A DNA stretch of 37,388 bases, taken from contig JADYXR010000048.1 in assembly GCA_021772095.1 (NCBI GenBank), positions 1 through 37,388 on the forward strand, in the 5' to 3' direction. Below the pieces are notes generated by a model, which worked only from the letters and a program-made list of their open reading frames with translations, searched no databases and was not told where the DNA came from. Origin of the DNA: Candidatus Obscuribacter sp. GTDB taxonomy: Bacteria; Cyanobacteriota; Vampirovibrionia; Obscuribacterales; Obscuribacteraceae. Shown here piece after piece: positions 22,410 through 30,527 of this stretch (positions are counted from its first letter, which is position 1; every line of letters starts with the position of its first letter). A program made the translations under genes and the position numbers.

Positions 22410-23378
22410 TCACAGGGAGTCGCGCGGTTGCCGACCGGCGCCGGGGGCGGGTTGCCGATCGCGGCCCGGACCCGGTTGCGGCGGGCCTTGACCTTGACCC
22501 TTGCCGTTGCCCTTGGCTTTGCCGCCGCCTTGACCGCTGGTGAACAGCTTCTCCAGGTTGGACATAGTGTGCAACGCGTCGTTGAAGCGGCTGGCCGCGC
22601 TCTCCATCGTCGTCTGCGACGAGAAGGTATTGCCAGGATTGCTGGACAGGCTCTCGATGTATGCCTTGACGGCATCTTTCGGTTTCTTGTCCTTGACCAG
22701 GCAGTTGCCCTTGTGGAAGTGGGCGCGCGCTTCATCGTCAGCACTCGGTTCCGGAAGCACCAGACGGGCCAGTTGTGTGCGACCGGTTTCGGCTTTGTAA
22801 GCCAGAATGGAGGCGTCGAACAGCTTGATGGCGTTGGGCAGGTCGCCTGCATCCATGGCAGCGATGCCGGCGTTGTACAACTCCACCTGGCTCGACTTGT
22901 AGTTGAACAAGTAGAAGCCCATGGCCAGCGCCACCAGACCAACCGCGGCGAACGCCGGCTTAGCCCACTTGGAGTGCAACAGCAGGACGCAGGCGTAGAG
23001 CAGCAGGAAGGCGGAGGTGGCGATCAGTCCGTAGACGTGGATCACCGTCGCCGTGTTGAGGTGGAGCTTGAACGTGCAGAAGATGCCGACCAGGAGCGTG
23101 GCTGCCAGAGGGATCTGCCACATGCGGTGGCTGATGCCACCGGCGCGGAAGTTGAACATGGCGAGGAAGTTCTCGCCCTGTTGGAGGAACCAGAGCCGCA
23201 AGGCACCGGTGATCGCGGTCGTGACGATGGCGGTCGTGACGAACAGCACGAGGGCGGTCAAGCCCAGCGTGATGGCGTTCGCTACCTCGCCTTGCACGAA
23301 CTGGACCGCAGCCAATCCGGCCGGGACGCAGAAGCCGATTGCTGGCAGCATCCAGAGCCATTTGCGAAGGAATTTCAT
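22410..23378 (-). CDS. Polytopic membrane protein with TPR-like domain (MxaK-like position)
   Basis: A 322-residue protein with about five membrane helices (10-28, 33-64, 88-104, 112-134, 141-159), a TPR-like helical domain (162-250; ELYNAGIAAMDAGDLPNAIK, then ARAHFHKGNCLVKDKKPKDA) and a Gly/Pro/Gln-rich low-complexity tail (281-322). TPR proteins commonly lie between the two vWA genes of MoxR/Bat operons (BatE, MxaK), which is the position here. The function is presumably scaffolding in the complex. AAAGGAG lies about 11 bases before the ATG at 23378, which is chosen over a frame extension to 23414. Confidence 0.65.
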   Translation of the reverse strand: MKFLRKWLWMLPAIGFCVPAGLAAVQFVQGEVANAITLGLTALVLFVTTAIVTTAITGALRLWFLQQGENFLAMFNFRAGGISHRMWQIPLAATLLVGIFCTFKLHLNTATVIHVYGLIATSAFLLLYACVLLLHSKWAKPAFAAVGLVALAMGFYLFNYKSSQVELYNAGIAAMDAGDLPNAIKLFDASILAYKAETGRTQLARLVLPEPSADDEARAHFHKGNCLVKDKKPKDAVKAYIESLSSNPGNTFSSQTTMESAASRFNDALHTMSNLEKLFTSGQGGGKAKGNGKGQGQGPPQPGPGRDRQPAPGAGRQPRDSL

Positions 23379-23404
23379 CTCTTGAGTCTCCTTTGAGAAG
23401 AAGG

Positions 23405-23511
23405 GGAAGGTCACTACAAAACGAGCGCAGCGTCACACGGGACGCCGCGCTTGCGCATTCGGTGTGGTTTGAAGGCACCGTCACTGGTGCGCAAATTATG
23501 CGCGACCTTCC
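23405..23511 (-). ncRNA. Multibranch structured element in the MoxR operon
   Basis: The closing stem GGAAGGTC (23405-23412) pairs perfectly with GACCTTCC (23504-23511). Inside are three hairpins: a 10-bp stem with one mismatch (23425-23434 with 23441-23450), a 5-bp stem (23475-23479 with 23486-23490), and GCGCA/TGCGC (23489-23493 with 23499-23503), which overlaps the second by two bases so the last two compete. It fills most of the gap between a vWA gene and the membrane/TPR gene. It could be a cis-regulatory RNA, a processing site or a repeat-type element. Confidence 0.45.
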
Positions 23512-23535
23512 TTATCCGCCCTTTGATGGGCGTGG

Positions 23536-24690
23536 TTAGAAGGATTCGCGGAACAGGAAACAGAGCCCCAGGAAGAGCCCCCCAGCGATGCAACCGAACA
23601 GCGTAAACGCGGATTCGATCGGCTTCTGGCTTTCGACAGCTTCGAGCTCGATGCTGGATTTCTCCAGCTCGTTGATTTTGTCGAATGCCTTTTTCATGGC
23701 TTCGCCATTGCCCGCCCAGATCACGGCGTCGACCGGCTCGCCTTTCACATCCTTCCAATCCTTGGGATTGACTTCTTCGACCAGCCGGCGCAATGACTGC
23801 GTGGCCGTGTTGGTGAGCTGCGTTTGGGCGCCGCACACCAGAGCGAAGATGTGGATGTTGCGCCCGTCCTTGCGCATTTGTTCGACGAAGTACTGGTGGC
23901 GCTCCTCGTTGATGCCGGCATCGCCATCGGAGATGAAGATGATTACCTGCGTCTTCGATTTGCCCAGCGAATCGAACTGTTCGAGCGTCGCCTGGAAAGC
24001 GCCTTTCTGGCGGTTGGACCCGGACGGTCCGTCGAAGTTGGTGCCGCCGCCCGACTGGCGCGACAGCTCCGACACTTTGCGCAGGACGATGTTGACGTCT
24101 TTGCCCAGCGGCCACGCCCAGTAAGCCTCGTCGTCGAAGGTGAAAAGCGCCGCTCGGTCGCCCTCGGGACGCGACTTGAGAAACTGGATCGCGGCATAGC
24201 GAGCCAATGGAAAGCGCATCACCTTGCCGTCGTCCTTCTTGGCGTTCTTGTCCTCAGGCTCGGCTTCGTACGGATAGAGCGTCGGAAACTTGTCCCGCAT
24301 CTTCTTTTCTTCGTCCCTTTCGCCTTGCTCGAAGGCGTTGATTTCAGCCTGCAGCTCTTTCGATTCGATGTCCGCGGTAAACATCGAACCGGACCGGTCC
24401 ATGCCGATCACGAAGTCGCGGGCGTCCAGGAATTCGCGCATCTGTTGATGCGTCAGCTTCGGTTTGGCCATGGCACCCGTGAAGGCGAGCCAGGTGAGGG
24501 CGAGCAGCAGCATGCAGATTTTGCTGGGCCAGCCGAACGAGGTTATCTTGTGCATGCCGGTGTTGGTGTGAGCCATCGCCGGGCGCAGCCGCTTCCAGAG
24601 CGGCAGAAGCAGAATCAGGGCCGCCGCCATCCAGAGCCACATGGGCTCCGCGAAGCGGATCAAAGGCCAATTGTAAATCGCTTCCATCAT
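23536..24690 (-). CDS. vWA-domain membrane protein (BatA/MxaC-like)
   Basis: A 384-residue protein with two N-terminal membrane helices (about 16-33 and 56-74), a vWA domain and a C-terminal helix (about 363-380). The metal site is intact: D-R-S-G-S at 98-102 (VIGMDRSGSMFTAD), then AALFTFDDEAYWAWPLG and IIFISDGDAG. An inserted charged stretch (about 110-150, Glu/Lys/Asp-rich) follows the metal motif. It is the second gene of the operon and presumably forms a membrane pair with the other vWA protein under control of MoxR. Two adjacent ATG codons (24690 and 24687) follow a GGGGA site; the first is used. An extension to 24729 has no site. Confidence 0.8.
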   Translation of the reverse strand: MMEAIYNWPLIRFAEPMWLWMAAALILLLPLWKRLRPAMAHTNTGMHKITSFGWPSKICMLLLALTWLAFTGAMAKPKLTHQQMREFLDARDFVIGMDRSGSMFTADIESKELQAEINAFEQGERDEEKKMRDKFPTLYPYEAEPEDKNAKKDDGKVMRFPLARYAAIQFLKSRPEGDRAALFTFDDEAYWAWPLGKDVNIVLRKVSELSRQSGGGTNFDGPSGSNRQKGAFQATLEQFDSLGKSKTQVIIFISDGDAGINEERHQYFVEQMRKDGRNIHIFALVCGAQTQLTNTATQSLRRLVEEVNPKDWKDVKGEPVDAVIWAGNGEAMKKAFDKINELEKSSIELEAVESQKPIESAFTLFGCIAGGLFLGLCFLFRESF

Positions 24691-24718
24691 AGGTAGGTCC
24701 CCATCTGGATAGTGAGAA

Positions 24719-24817
24719 GAGCGGCTCAAGTCAGTTGAACCGGCTCAGCTCGGAGGTGATGGACGCATCCTCGCGTCCATGTAATACAAAAACCGGCGCT
24801 CTGTGTCGACAGCGCGC
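24719..24817 (-). other. Three consecutive intercistronic hairpins
   Basis: The hairpins are 24719-24729 with 24735-24746 (GAGCGGCTCAA arm, one bulge and one mismatch), 24759-24766 with 24773-24780 (ATGGACGC, perfect) and 24796-24804 with 24809-24817 (GCGCTCTGT, one mismatch). Together they occupy nearly the whole gap between the first and second operon genes. No T-run follows on the minus strand. Confidence 0.55.
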
Positions 24818-24818
24818 G

Positions 24819-26027
24819 TCACTGCTTGTGATACCACTTCACCGGGTCGGTGTCGTCCCGGAGTCCTAGAACGCCGCGGCTTTCCGCTTGCGATTCGGTT
24901 TTGCGATCGCGCAGCTCCTGCTCGGCGGGGCGAGCGAAGTAGGCGATTTCGTAGATGTCGTAGACGCGTTCGGTGTCTTCGTATTCGGTGCGCGCGGCGG
25001 CTGCGTCCAGTTCATACGAGCAGGTGCCGATCTGGAGAAAACGTTCTTTCGGTTGACCCTGAACGTTGACCTTTTCGATCGAAACCCGGCGGATGAATTT
25101 CCCCGTGTCGCGGAAGACTTTGCGGGCGCCGTCCGGCTTTGACGTGGTCTTGAGCTTGACGGTGTCCTGAGCGTCTTCGACCTCATAGGTTTTCTTGAGC
25201 GACTCGAAGCGGTCATAGACATGCACCACTTGCAAGCAACCCTGGATCTGGAACGACCAGTTCCAGTTGCTGTTGTAGAACTGCCGGTAAGTGCGCTTGC
25301 CGTCTTGGTTGTAGTAACTCACCAGCTTGCCGCTGGTAGTGCCGGGATCGAAGCCGTCAACCGTCGTTTTCCAGGGCACCACTTCGCTCTTGCAGAGCTT
25401 GATGTTGCCCGTGGCGTCGAAGACCGTTAACGTTTTCTCGCTGTACGAGGTGTAGGATTTTTCCTGAACTTCCTTGCCCCAGACATTGCCTCCGGGATGG
25501 TAGTAGGTGGTCTCCTTCTCCTTGTCGTCCGGCTTGAACTCGCTCTGGCTGAACTTCCAGCCGTCTTTGAAGTAGAAGGTGTCCTGGCGTTTGCCGCTGC
25601 CGAGGTCCTTGTATGTGAACCAGAGCGAGCCGTCCGGGCGATAGACCTCACCTGACTTGACGCTCTTGCCGTCAGCCGACCAGGTGCTCTTCGACTTGAG
25701 AACCGCCTGGGAAGCGCCGGCGCGCAGTGGGTAGTGCTCCGCCGTTTCTTTGATCGTGCCGTCGGGATGGTTGATCAAATGCCCGACACCGCCGTCGCTG
25801 TATGGCGTGTGCTTCTCGAGGATGGTGACATCATCTTGAGCGAACACAGTCTTGGCGACGCCGAAGTACGTGATTTCATCGCGTTCAGGCGGTTTCACAT
25901 TGATGACGATCGGAGGCGGCTTCTGCGGCAAGAGCAGAACAGTCACCCCCACGAGCGCGATGAAGGCGAGCCCGAGAGCAGTTGCGACGATCGCACCCTT
26001 GTGCTTCCGCCAATCGAATTTGTTCAT
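24819..26027 (-). CDS. Membrane-anchored YwqK-like repeat protein, first gene of the MoxR operon
   Basis: A 402-residue protein with a short basic N-terminus, one membrane anchor (about 12-33) and a large extracytoplasmic part. The latter has irregular beta-hairpin repeats of the type found in YwqK/MORN-variant proteins (NHPDGTIKETAEHY, YRPDGSLWFTYKDLGSGKRQ, YYHPGGNVW, YYNQDGKRTYRQFY). No catalytic motif is visible. I do not know a MoxR-operon component of this type, so it may be the client or a lineage-specific partner. The start at 26027 has CGGAG eight bases before it; the long extension to 26204 covers repeat DNA and has no protein character. Confidence 0.65.
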   Translation of the reverse strand: MNKFDWRKHKGAIVATALGLAFIALVGVTVLLLPQKPPPIVINVKPPERDEITYFGVAKTVFAQDDVTILEKHTPYSDGGVGHLINHPDGTIKETAEHYPLRAGASQAVLKSKSTWSADGKSVKSGEVYRPDGSLWFTYKDLGSGKRQDTFYFKDGWKFSQSEFKPDDKEKETTYYHPGGNVWGKEVQEKSYTSYSEKTLTVFDATGNIKLCKSEVVPWKTTVDGFDPGTTSGKLVSYYNQDGKRTYRQFYNSNWNWSFQIQGCLQVVHVYDRFESLKKTYEVEDAQDTVKLKTTSKPDGARKVFRDTGKFIRRVSIEKVNVQGQPKERFLQIGTCSYELDAAAARTEYEDTERVYDIYEIAYFARPAEQELRDRKTESQAESRGVLGLRDDTDPVKWYHKQ

Positions 26028-26105
26028 GTTTAACTCCGTACCTGTGGAAAGATTCGCAACGGACAAGCTTCCACACGATGGATAGCTGGCATTGCGGGGT
26101 TGCTT

Positions 26106-26172
26106 GCGAGGTTGCGAAATTTGCTGAGCGAGGTTGAGCGAAATTTGCCGAGAGAGGTTGAACGAACTGCCG
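26106..26172. repeat. Three tandem repeats in the MoxR operon leader
   Basis: Units GCGAGGTTG-CGAAATTTGC-GA occur at 26106-26127, 26128-26151 and, more diverged, 26152-26172. They lie 80-145 bases upstream of the first operon start, in the probable 5' UTR or promoter. Confidence 0.7.
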
Positions 26173-26504
26173 CTCACCACATCAGGTGGCACGGCGGTCA
26201 GCAACTAACTACTCGAGATGAGCTGGTAAAAGTGAAGAAGCTGAGCAGATGCCTTGGTTGGTTTGTTTTCCTGGGTTTAGGTGAGAGAAGGTGATAAGAC
26301 ACCATACGTCAGCAGCAGGGTCGCTTGTCAAGAAATTTTGATCGGCTCGAAATTGCGATGGTATGGGCGTTTGGGGCGTGGTGTCCTGCTTTTGTTTGAA
26401 CAATTTCTTTATAAATCAGACTAGTATGCAGCTTACTGACTTGCGTATTTCGATATTGACAATCGACCCCTACATCAGGACTGGTCGGTATTCACAGGCA
26501 TAGC

Positions 26505-26650
26505 GTCTGTGATATTGCCTGTGTTGTAGCGGATTTGCACAGTTTTGCTGCAAAACTGTGGCAGCGATTCGGCAGCACATCGCGCTCTAATCGCTCACCA
26601 TGCCAAAGTGAAAAATGAACATGCGCGCGCAAGTAGTGTCTGTGATATTG
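26505..26650. repeat. Direct repeat of a 13-mer in the divergent promoter region
   Basis: GTCTGTGATATTG occurs at 26505-26517 and 26638-26650. The first copy lies inside a 7-bp inverted repeat (CACAGGC ... GCCTGTG). Two identical 13-mers in one 700-base intergenic region suggest a regulator site. Confidence 0.5.
26538..26560. promoter_or_regulatory. Perfect palindromic operator-like site
   Basis: CACAGTTTTG, a 3-base centre CTG, then CAAAACTGTG: a 10-bp perfect dyad of operator size between divergent transcription units. No T-run follows on either strand, and the stem is AT-rich in its inner half, which favours a protein-binding site over a terminator. Confidence 0.5.
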
Positions 26651-26751
26651 TCAGAACCAAACGGTTTCAAGGCAGAAAGTGACAGGTAAATACCATCTCT
26701 TAAAAGCTGACTCGACCGAGCAAATGGTATCACTGGTGGAGAACTGAACTG

Positions 26752-27219
26752 ATGGGAACTGTGGTGCAACGAGGCGAACTTGCCGCTCTTCTTCAAAAGG
26801 CCCGCGATCAAAAGCGCATCGTCGTCACGACAAACGGTTGCTTCGACATCCTCCATGTCGGCCACGTCCGCATACTGCAACAGTCGCGCGCACTCGGCGA
26901 CTTGCTTGTCGTCGGCATCAATGGCGATGACTCGGTGAAACGATTGAAAGGGCCAACCCGCCCGATCAACTCCAGCGCCGACCGCGCCGAACTTCTCGCC
27001 GCCCTCGCTTGCGTCGACTACGTCACCGTGTTTGACGAAGACACCCCGGTCGAATTTCTTCACGAAGCCAAACCGGATATCCATGTAAAAGGAAGCGATT
27101 ACAAGCCCTCTGACCTGGCTGAAACTCCTGTCGTGGAGTCTTATGGAGGCCGCGTCGAAATCCTCGCCCTCGTGCCCGGCAAAAGCACTACCAACCTGGT
27201 CGAAAAAATCCGCGACTGA
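26752..27219 (+). CDS. rfaE2: D-glycero-beta-D-manno-heptose 1-phosphate adenylyltransferase
   Basis: A 155-residue single-domain cytidylyltransferase-fold enzyme. The nucleotide-binding TTNGCFDILHVGHVRIL carries the H-x-G-H motif, followed by GINGDDSVKRLKGPTRPI, VKGSDYKPSDL and the closing VPGKSTTNLVEKI. It transfers AMP from ATP to heptose-1-phosphate, giving ADP-heptose for LPS inner core or heptose glycans. It corresponds to the C-terminal half of bifunctional HldE; the kinase half is not in this window and must be a separate gene. GGAG lies ten bases before the ATG. It diverges from the MoxR operon. Confidence 0.93.
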   Translation: MGTVVQRGELAALLQKARDQKRIVVTTNGCFDILHVGHVRILQQSRALGDLLVVGINGDDSVKRLKGPTRPINSSADRAELLAALACVDYVTVFDEDTPVEFLHEAKPDIHVKGSDYKPSDLAETPVVESYGGRVEILALVPGKSTTNLVEKIRD

Positions 27220-27825
27220 GGTTGCGGGCTTGTAGTTGCGGTCAACCCGTCACTAATGATCCCTTCGAGTGTTTAAACGGGGTGTTGATCTGCCCATGGC
27301 GAGTCGAAGTCTCGAAGCCCAGCTCTGATGCGATGTTCCAAGCAAATTGGAACCACTATCCATCTGTTGTCGATATGTTGTATCAGCCGAGGCGAACGAA
27401 GGCAATGGGTTTGCGGACTCGACGATCCCTGGACTGACCCGTGGCGAACGTAATCATTAGGTCTCCGGTCTCACCTCGGCTGTCTCAACGCGTTATTGAT
27501 ACCGACTGTTGGTCGGAACAAGTTGAACCAAATCCGCGAAAAGCCGCATGGAAGGCGAGTCTAGCAAAGGACTTCTTCTCGTTGAAGAAATCTCCAGATC
27601 CATGATTTATGGATTCAACCGAAGACCAAAATTCGAAGTTCAAATGGCACCACAGTGAGAGCCCGCGGGCGAAGTTTCAAATTTGAGCAATTCAGAATTC
27701 AATGCGCCCCAAACAATTCCTCGCACGCGCATTGAAACAAAAAGAAAACCGGCTGTTACACCGGTTTTCTCAATATCCAATACGCCAGCCTCGTCACCGT
27801 GGCAGTCGCTGCCCGGAACTTCGAC
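27220..27825. other. Intergenic region between convergent rfaE2 and TPR gene
   Basis: About 600 bases with no gene recognised. It contains a small 7-bp hairpin (27335-27341 with 27347-27353) and, at the right, the terminator of the TPR gene. No clear terminator follows rfaE2. Confidence 0.5.
27737..27769 (-). terminator. Terminator of the TPR-protein gene
   Basis: A perfect 9-bp stem (27744-27752 with 27761-27769; arm GAAAACCGG) and 8-base loop. On the minus strand it continues into TTTTTGTTTC. It lies 57 bases after the stop codon. Confidence 0.85.
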
Positions 27826-29196
27826 TTATCTAGTCGGAGGATGTTCAATCAACGCAATACGCTTGCGAGCGTCTGCGCAGAACTCAGCATTTTTAGAAAC
27901 CTGCAGAGCTTTATTGAATTGCTCTTTGGCGTCTTCGCTTCTGTTTTTCTTGAGGTAGATCAAACCGGTTCTGTAATACGCTTCGCCGAGTCGGAAGTCG
28001 TTTTTGATTGCCAGTGAATACGATTCGATAGCGCGATCGTAGTCTTTCTGCATTTCGTAAACGGTTCCTAAGTTATAGTGAGCCGTTGCCAGATGTGGAT
28101 CGATTGAAACTGCTGTCGACCAGTTTTTGATCGCGCCTTCCATGTCTTTCTGCGCTCTCAAGGCTGCACCGATGCCATTATAGGTGATGGCATCTTTAGG
28201 CTCGATCGCCAGAGCTTTTCGGAACTCTGTGATCGCCTTGCCGTAGTCATGCTGCTGGTTGAAGATCAAACCAAGATTGCAATGTGCTTGGCTGAGTTCC
28301 GGATTAGCGTTAAGCGCTTCGCGGTACTCGGTGATTGCCTCTTCCAGCTTGCCTGCCAGGTGCAATTTAACAGCGGAGTTATAGATTGCCACTGCTTCTT
28401 TAGCGACGGCGGCTGCGGATTTTGGCGGAGCATCTTGTTCTGGCTCAACTGCTGTTTCGTCTGCCGGAACGTTTTCTTCGTCGGCAGCTGGAGCGGCACT
28501 TTCTTGCGGCTCGGCAGCCACGTTGGTTTGCTCGCGCAAACTTACCGGAGTAGCTTTCGGACGGGCGCTGCCAGGTTGCGCAGCATCAAATACTGTGGTG
28601 AAACCTGTTGCTTTTGCCTTCGGCTTTACTTGAACCGGGGCAGCGGCTTGTTGTTTGCCTGCCCAATCCCATCCCTCTTCCTCTGCTTGCGCAGTGGCAT
28701 CGATCTTTTTCACTTGTCGCGGCGCGGCTTCTGCGACTCCATCGCCATTTAGTTGAACCTTCTGGGCTGCAGACAGTGGTTGGTCGACTTTGATTATAGA
28801 CGAGGCAGCCTTGCGTGCATCCGGTCCGCTTTCCATTCCCATGATTTCGGGTGTCTGGATCAATTCTTCTTGAATTACTTTCTGCGGGTCCTCGCCTTCG
28901 CGAATAGCACGGACGCGTTGACCTCCGCCCCATTTTTCGGCGGATTTGGTCATGTCGTTCGTTTTCATCATTTCTTTCAAAGCGTCATCGTAACTCAGTT
29001 CACCTGAGTCAATTTTGCTCTTTTGCGCTTGTACAGCGCCACCGCCGATCAGATCTTGAGCTGCCTGTGCAAACCCGCTGCCTTCGCCGTCAGCAAACGC
29101 TGGGTTCGAAACCAGACATGCAGAGATTCCAATAAGAAGGCTGCCATATCTTTTCACTCGGGAAGAAACTTTGCGCTTCTCGATTCTCTTTGCCAT
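27826..29196 (-). CDS. Secreted or periplasmic TPR protein
   Basis: A 456-residue protein with a basic N-terminus and signal peptide (cleavage near AFADG, residue 36), then a long Ala/Glu/Pro-rich, poorly ordered middle (about 100-265). The C-terminus has five consecutive 34-residue tetratricopeptide repeats (about 268-445; e.g. AHCNLGLIFNQQHDYGKAI, AHYNLGTVYEMQKDYDRAI). It most likely serves as a scaffold for an envelope complex; the partner is unknown. GGAG lies nine bases before the ATG at 29196, and a good terminator follows. The short plus-strand gene beside it is divergent and shares a 176-base promoter region. Confidence 0.85.
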   Translation of the reverse strand: MAKRIEKRKVSSRVKRYGSLLIGISACLVSNPAFADGEGSGFAQAAQDLIGGGAVQAQKSKIDSGELSYDDALKEMMKTNDMTKSAEKWGGGQRVRAIREGEDPQKVIQEELIQTPEIMGMESGPDARKAASSIIKVDQPLSAAQKVQLNGDGVAEAAPRQVKKIDATAQAEEEGWDWAGKQQAAAPVQVKPKAKATGFTTVFDAAQPGSARPKATPVSLREQTNVAAEPQESAAPAADEENVPADETAVEPEQDAPPKSAAAVAKEAVAIYNSAVKLHLAGKLEEAITEYREALNANPELSQAHCNLGLIFNQQHDYGKAITEFRKALAIEPKDAITYNGIGAALRAQKDMEGAIKNWSTAVSIDPHLATAHYNLGTVYEMQKDYDRAIESYSLAIKNDFRLGEAYYRTGLIYLKKNRSEDAKEQFNKALQVSKNAEFCADARKRIALIEHPPTR

Positions 29197-29372
29197 TACG
29201 CGTTCTCCAGACCAGGGTCGAACTTGATAAGCGCACAGTTTACCTCATGCCAAGCGCGTCTGACATATCGATCGCTTAAGTTGTTGCGCACACCGGACTA
29301 CTATGCCTTATGATGGTACAGGAGCAACTCGGCTCGGACCCGGACGAGCAGACGTGGAAGTGGAGAAAACCA

Positions 29373-29810
29373 ATGATAACGATGGCGCAGATTAGAATTT
29401 GCATATGTTCGGTTCTTCTCTTCAGTGTGTCGAGTGGACTGGCACAACCGGCTGAGGCTGGTTTCTTCTTGCATCGAAAGGAAAAAATCCGCATTCCAGC
29501 CCCACATGCGGTATCACGTAATCAGCTGGTCCCACCGCCAGGAGAAGGTCTTTACTTCCCTATTCGTGAAGACGGTCAGGACTACATTTTGAACGTCGAC
29601 ACCACCGTCAACTTGACGACCTCTCTTAATAAGTTCTACTACGACCTAAAATGGCGAGGCGAAGTTTGGAGTCCATTCGATCAAGTCAGCATGATCGAAC
29701 GGCAGACGCGCTTAATGAGCACTTGGAAAGAGTACGATGAGTTTAGCGAACTGCGAAAGTTCAACATCATTCACAAATTTTTCGAGCGCGCGTCGGGATT
29801 CGGCCCTTAG
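29373..29810 (+). CDS. Small secreted protein of unknown function
   Basis: A 145-residue protein with a clear signal peptide (QIRICICSVLLFSVSSGLAQ, cut near AEA-GF), followed by a mixed-charge domain without known motifs (VNLTTSLNKFYYDLKWRGEV, WKEYDEFSELRKFNIIHKFF). Not recognised. The start at 29373 has GTGGAG nine bases upstream; a frame extension to 29310 lacks one. It is followed after 135 bases by the epimerase gene on the same strand. Confidence 0.6.
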   Translation: MITMAQIRICICSVLLFSVSSGLAQPAEAGFFLHRKEKIRIPAPHAVSRNQLVPPPGEGLYFPIREDGQDYILNVDTTVNLTTSLNKFYYDLKWRGEVWSPFDQVSMIERQTRLMSTWKEYDEFSELRKFNIIHKFFERASGFGP

Positions 29811-29945
29811 TCGTTCAAAAACCTTCTTCGAGGCGGCAACATCGCGGTTTCTAAAACGAAACTGCAGAAGCTAGCGCTTCGATCCCGCGCCGTTTTCTTG
29901 TATGATGCATAGCGCCTGCCCTTGCGCCTTTATGGAGAACATCTC

Positions 29946-30356
29946 GTGCGAATGGATCACATTGCGGTGGCTGTCGATAATCTCGAAGAGTCACTGCGTT
30001 TCTATAAAGAGACTCTGGGATTGGACTGTATAACGATTGAAACAGTCGAAGAACAAGGCGTGCGGGTCGCGAAACTGGAAGTCGGAAACACTCATATCGA
30101 GCTTCTGGAGCCACTTGGACCCGATACACCCGTCGGTAAGTTCATCGCCAAGCGTGGCACCGGACTGCACCACATCTGCCTCGGCGTCGACAACATTGAA
30201 GACGAACTCGGCAAATTAAAGGAAAAGGGCATCAAGCTCATTGATGAAAAACCCAGAGTAGGAGCCGATGGTGCCTCTATTGCGTTTTTGCATCCCAAAA
30301 GTACAAGCGGCGTTTTACTCGAACTATCGCAGCCGATCGACAACTTACACGATTGA
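29946..30356 (+). CDS. mce: Methylmalonyl-CoA epimerase
   Basis: A 136-residue protein of the vicinal-oxygen-chelate fold with two beta-alpha-beta-beta-beta modules. The metal-ligand regions are MDHIAVAVDNLEES, HIELLEPLGPDTPVGKFI, GLHHICLGVDNIE and GVLLELSQP. It interconverts the R and S forms of methylmalonyl-CoA, linking propionyl-CoA carboxylation to the mutase; neither partner gene is in the window. The start is taken as GTG at 29946 because GGAG lies eight bases before it; the ATG at 29952 would be 14 bases from the site. The length matches bacterial epimerases. Confidence 0.88.
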   Translation: MRMDHIAVAVDNLEESLRFYKETLGLDCITIETVEEQGVRVAKLEVGNTHIELLEPLGPDTPVGKFIAKRGTGLHHICLGVDNIEDELGKLKEKGIKLIDEKPRVGADGASIAFLHPKSTSGVLLELSQPIDNLHD

Positions 30357-30527
30357 TTAGTGAGGATTGCGGCCCCTGACTCGCAGTTCCGTTAAGCTGC
30401 GTTGCAGTAATTAGTGATGTTTTTGTATATTTCTAACGCTATAGCCGTTTTGCTGCTAGCTTATTGTGATTAGCGCGTCATTAGTCGTGCTGCCATCTGA
30501 TACCGACCTTGCGGAGGCATTTATTTC

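Larger units (their letters stand above)
26028..26751. other. Divergent regulatory region of the MoxR operon and rfaE2
   Basis: A 724-base region from which the minus-strand operon and plus-strand rfaE2 diverge. It contains three leader repeats (26106-26172), a perfect 10-bp inverted repeat around a 3-base centre (26538-26560) and a repeated 13-mer (26505 and 26638). No gene recognised. A confident -35/-10 pair was not found, although AT-rich DNA at 26395-26440 is a likely promoter zone. Confidence 0.5.

Noticed and set aside
22395..24696. Plus-strand frames of 333 and 290 codons opposite the TPR-like and vWA genes
   Set aside because: These are antisense shadows; no signal, motif or ribosome binding site, and they cross intercistronic hairpins.
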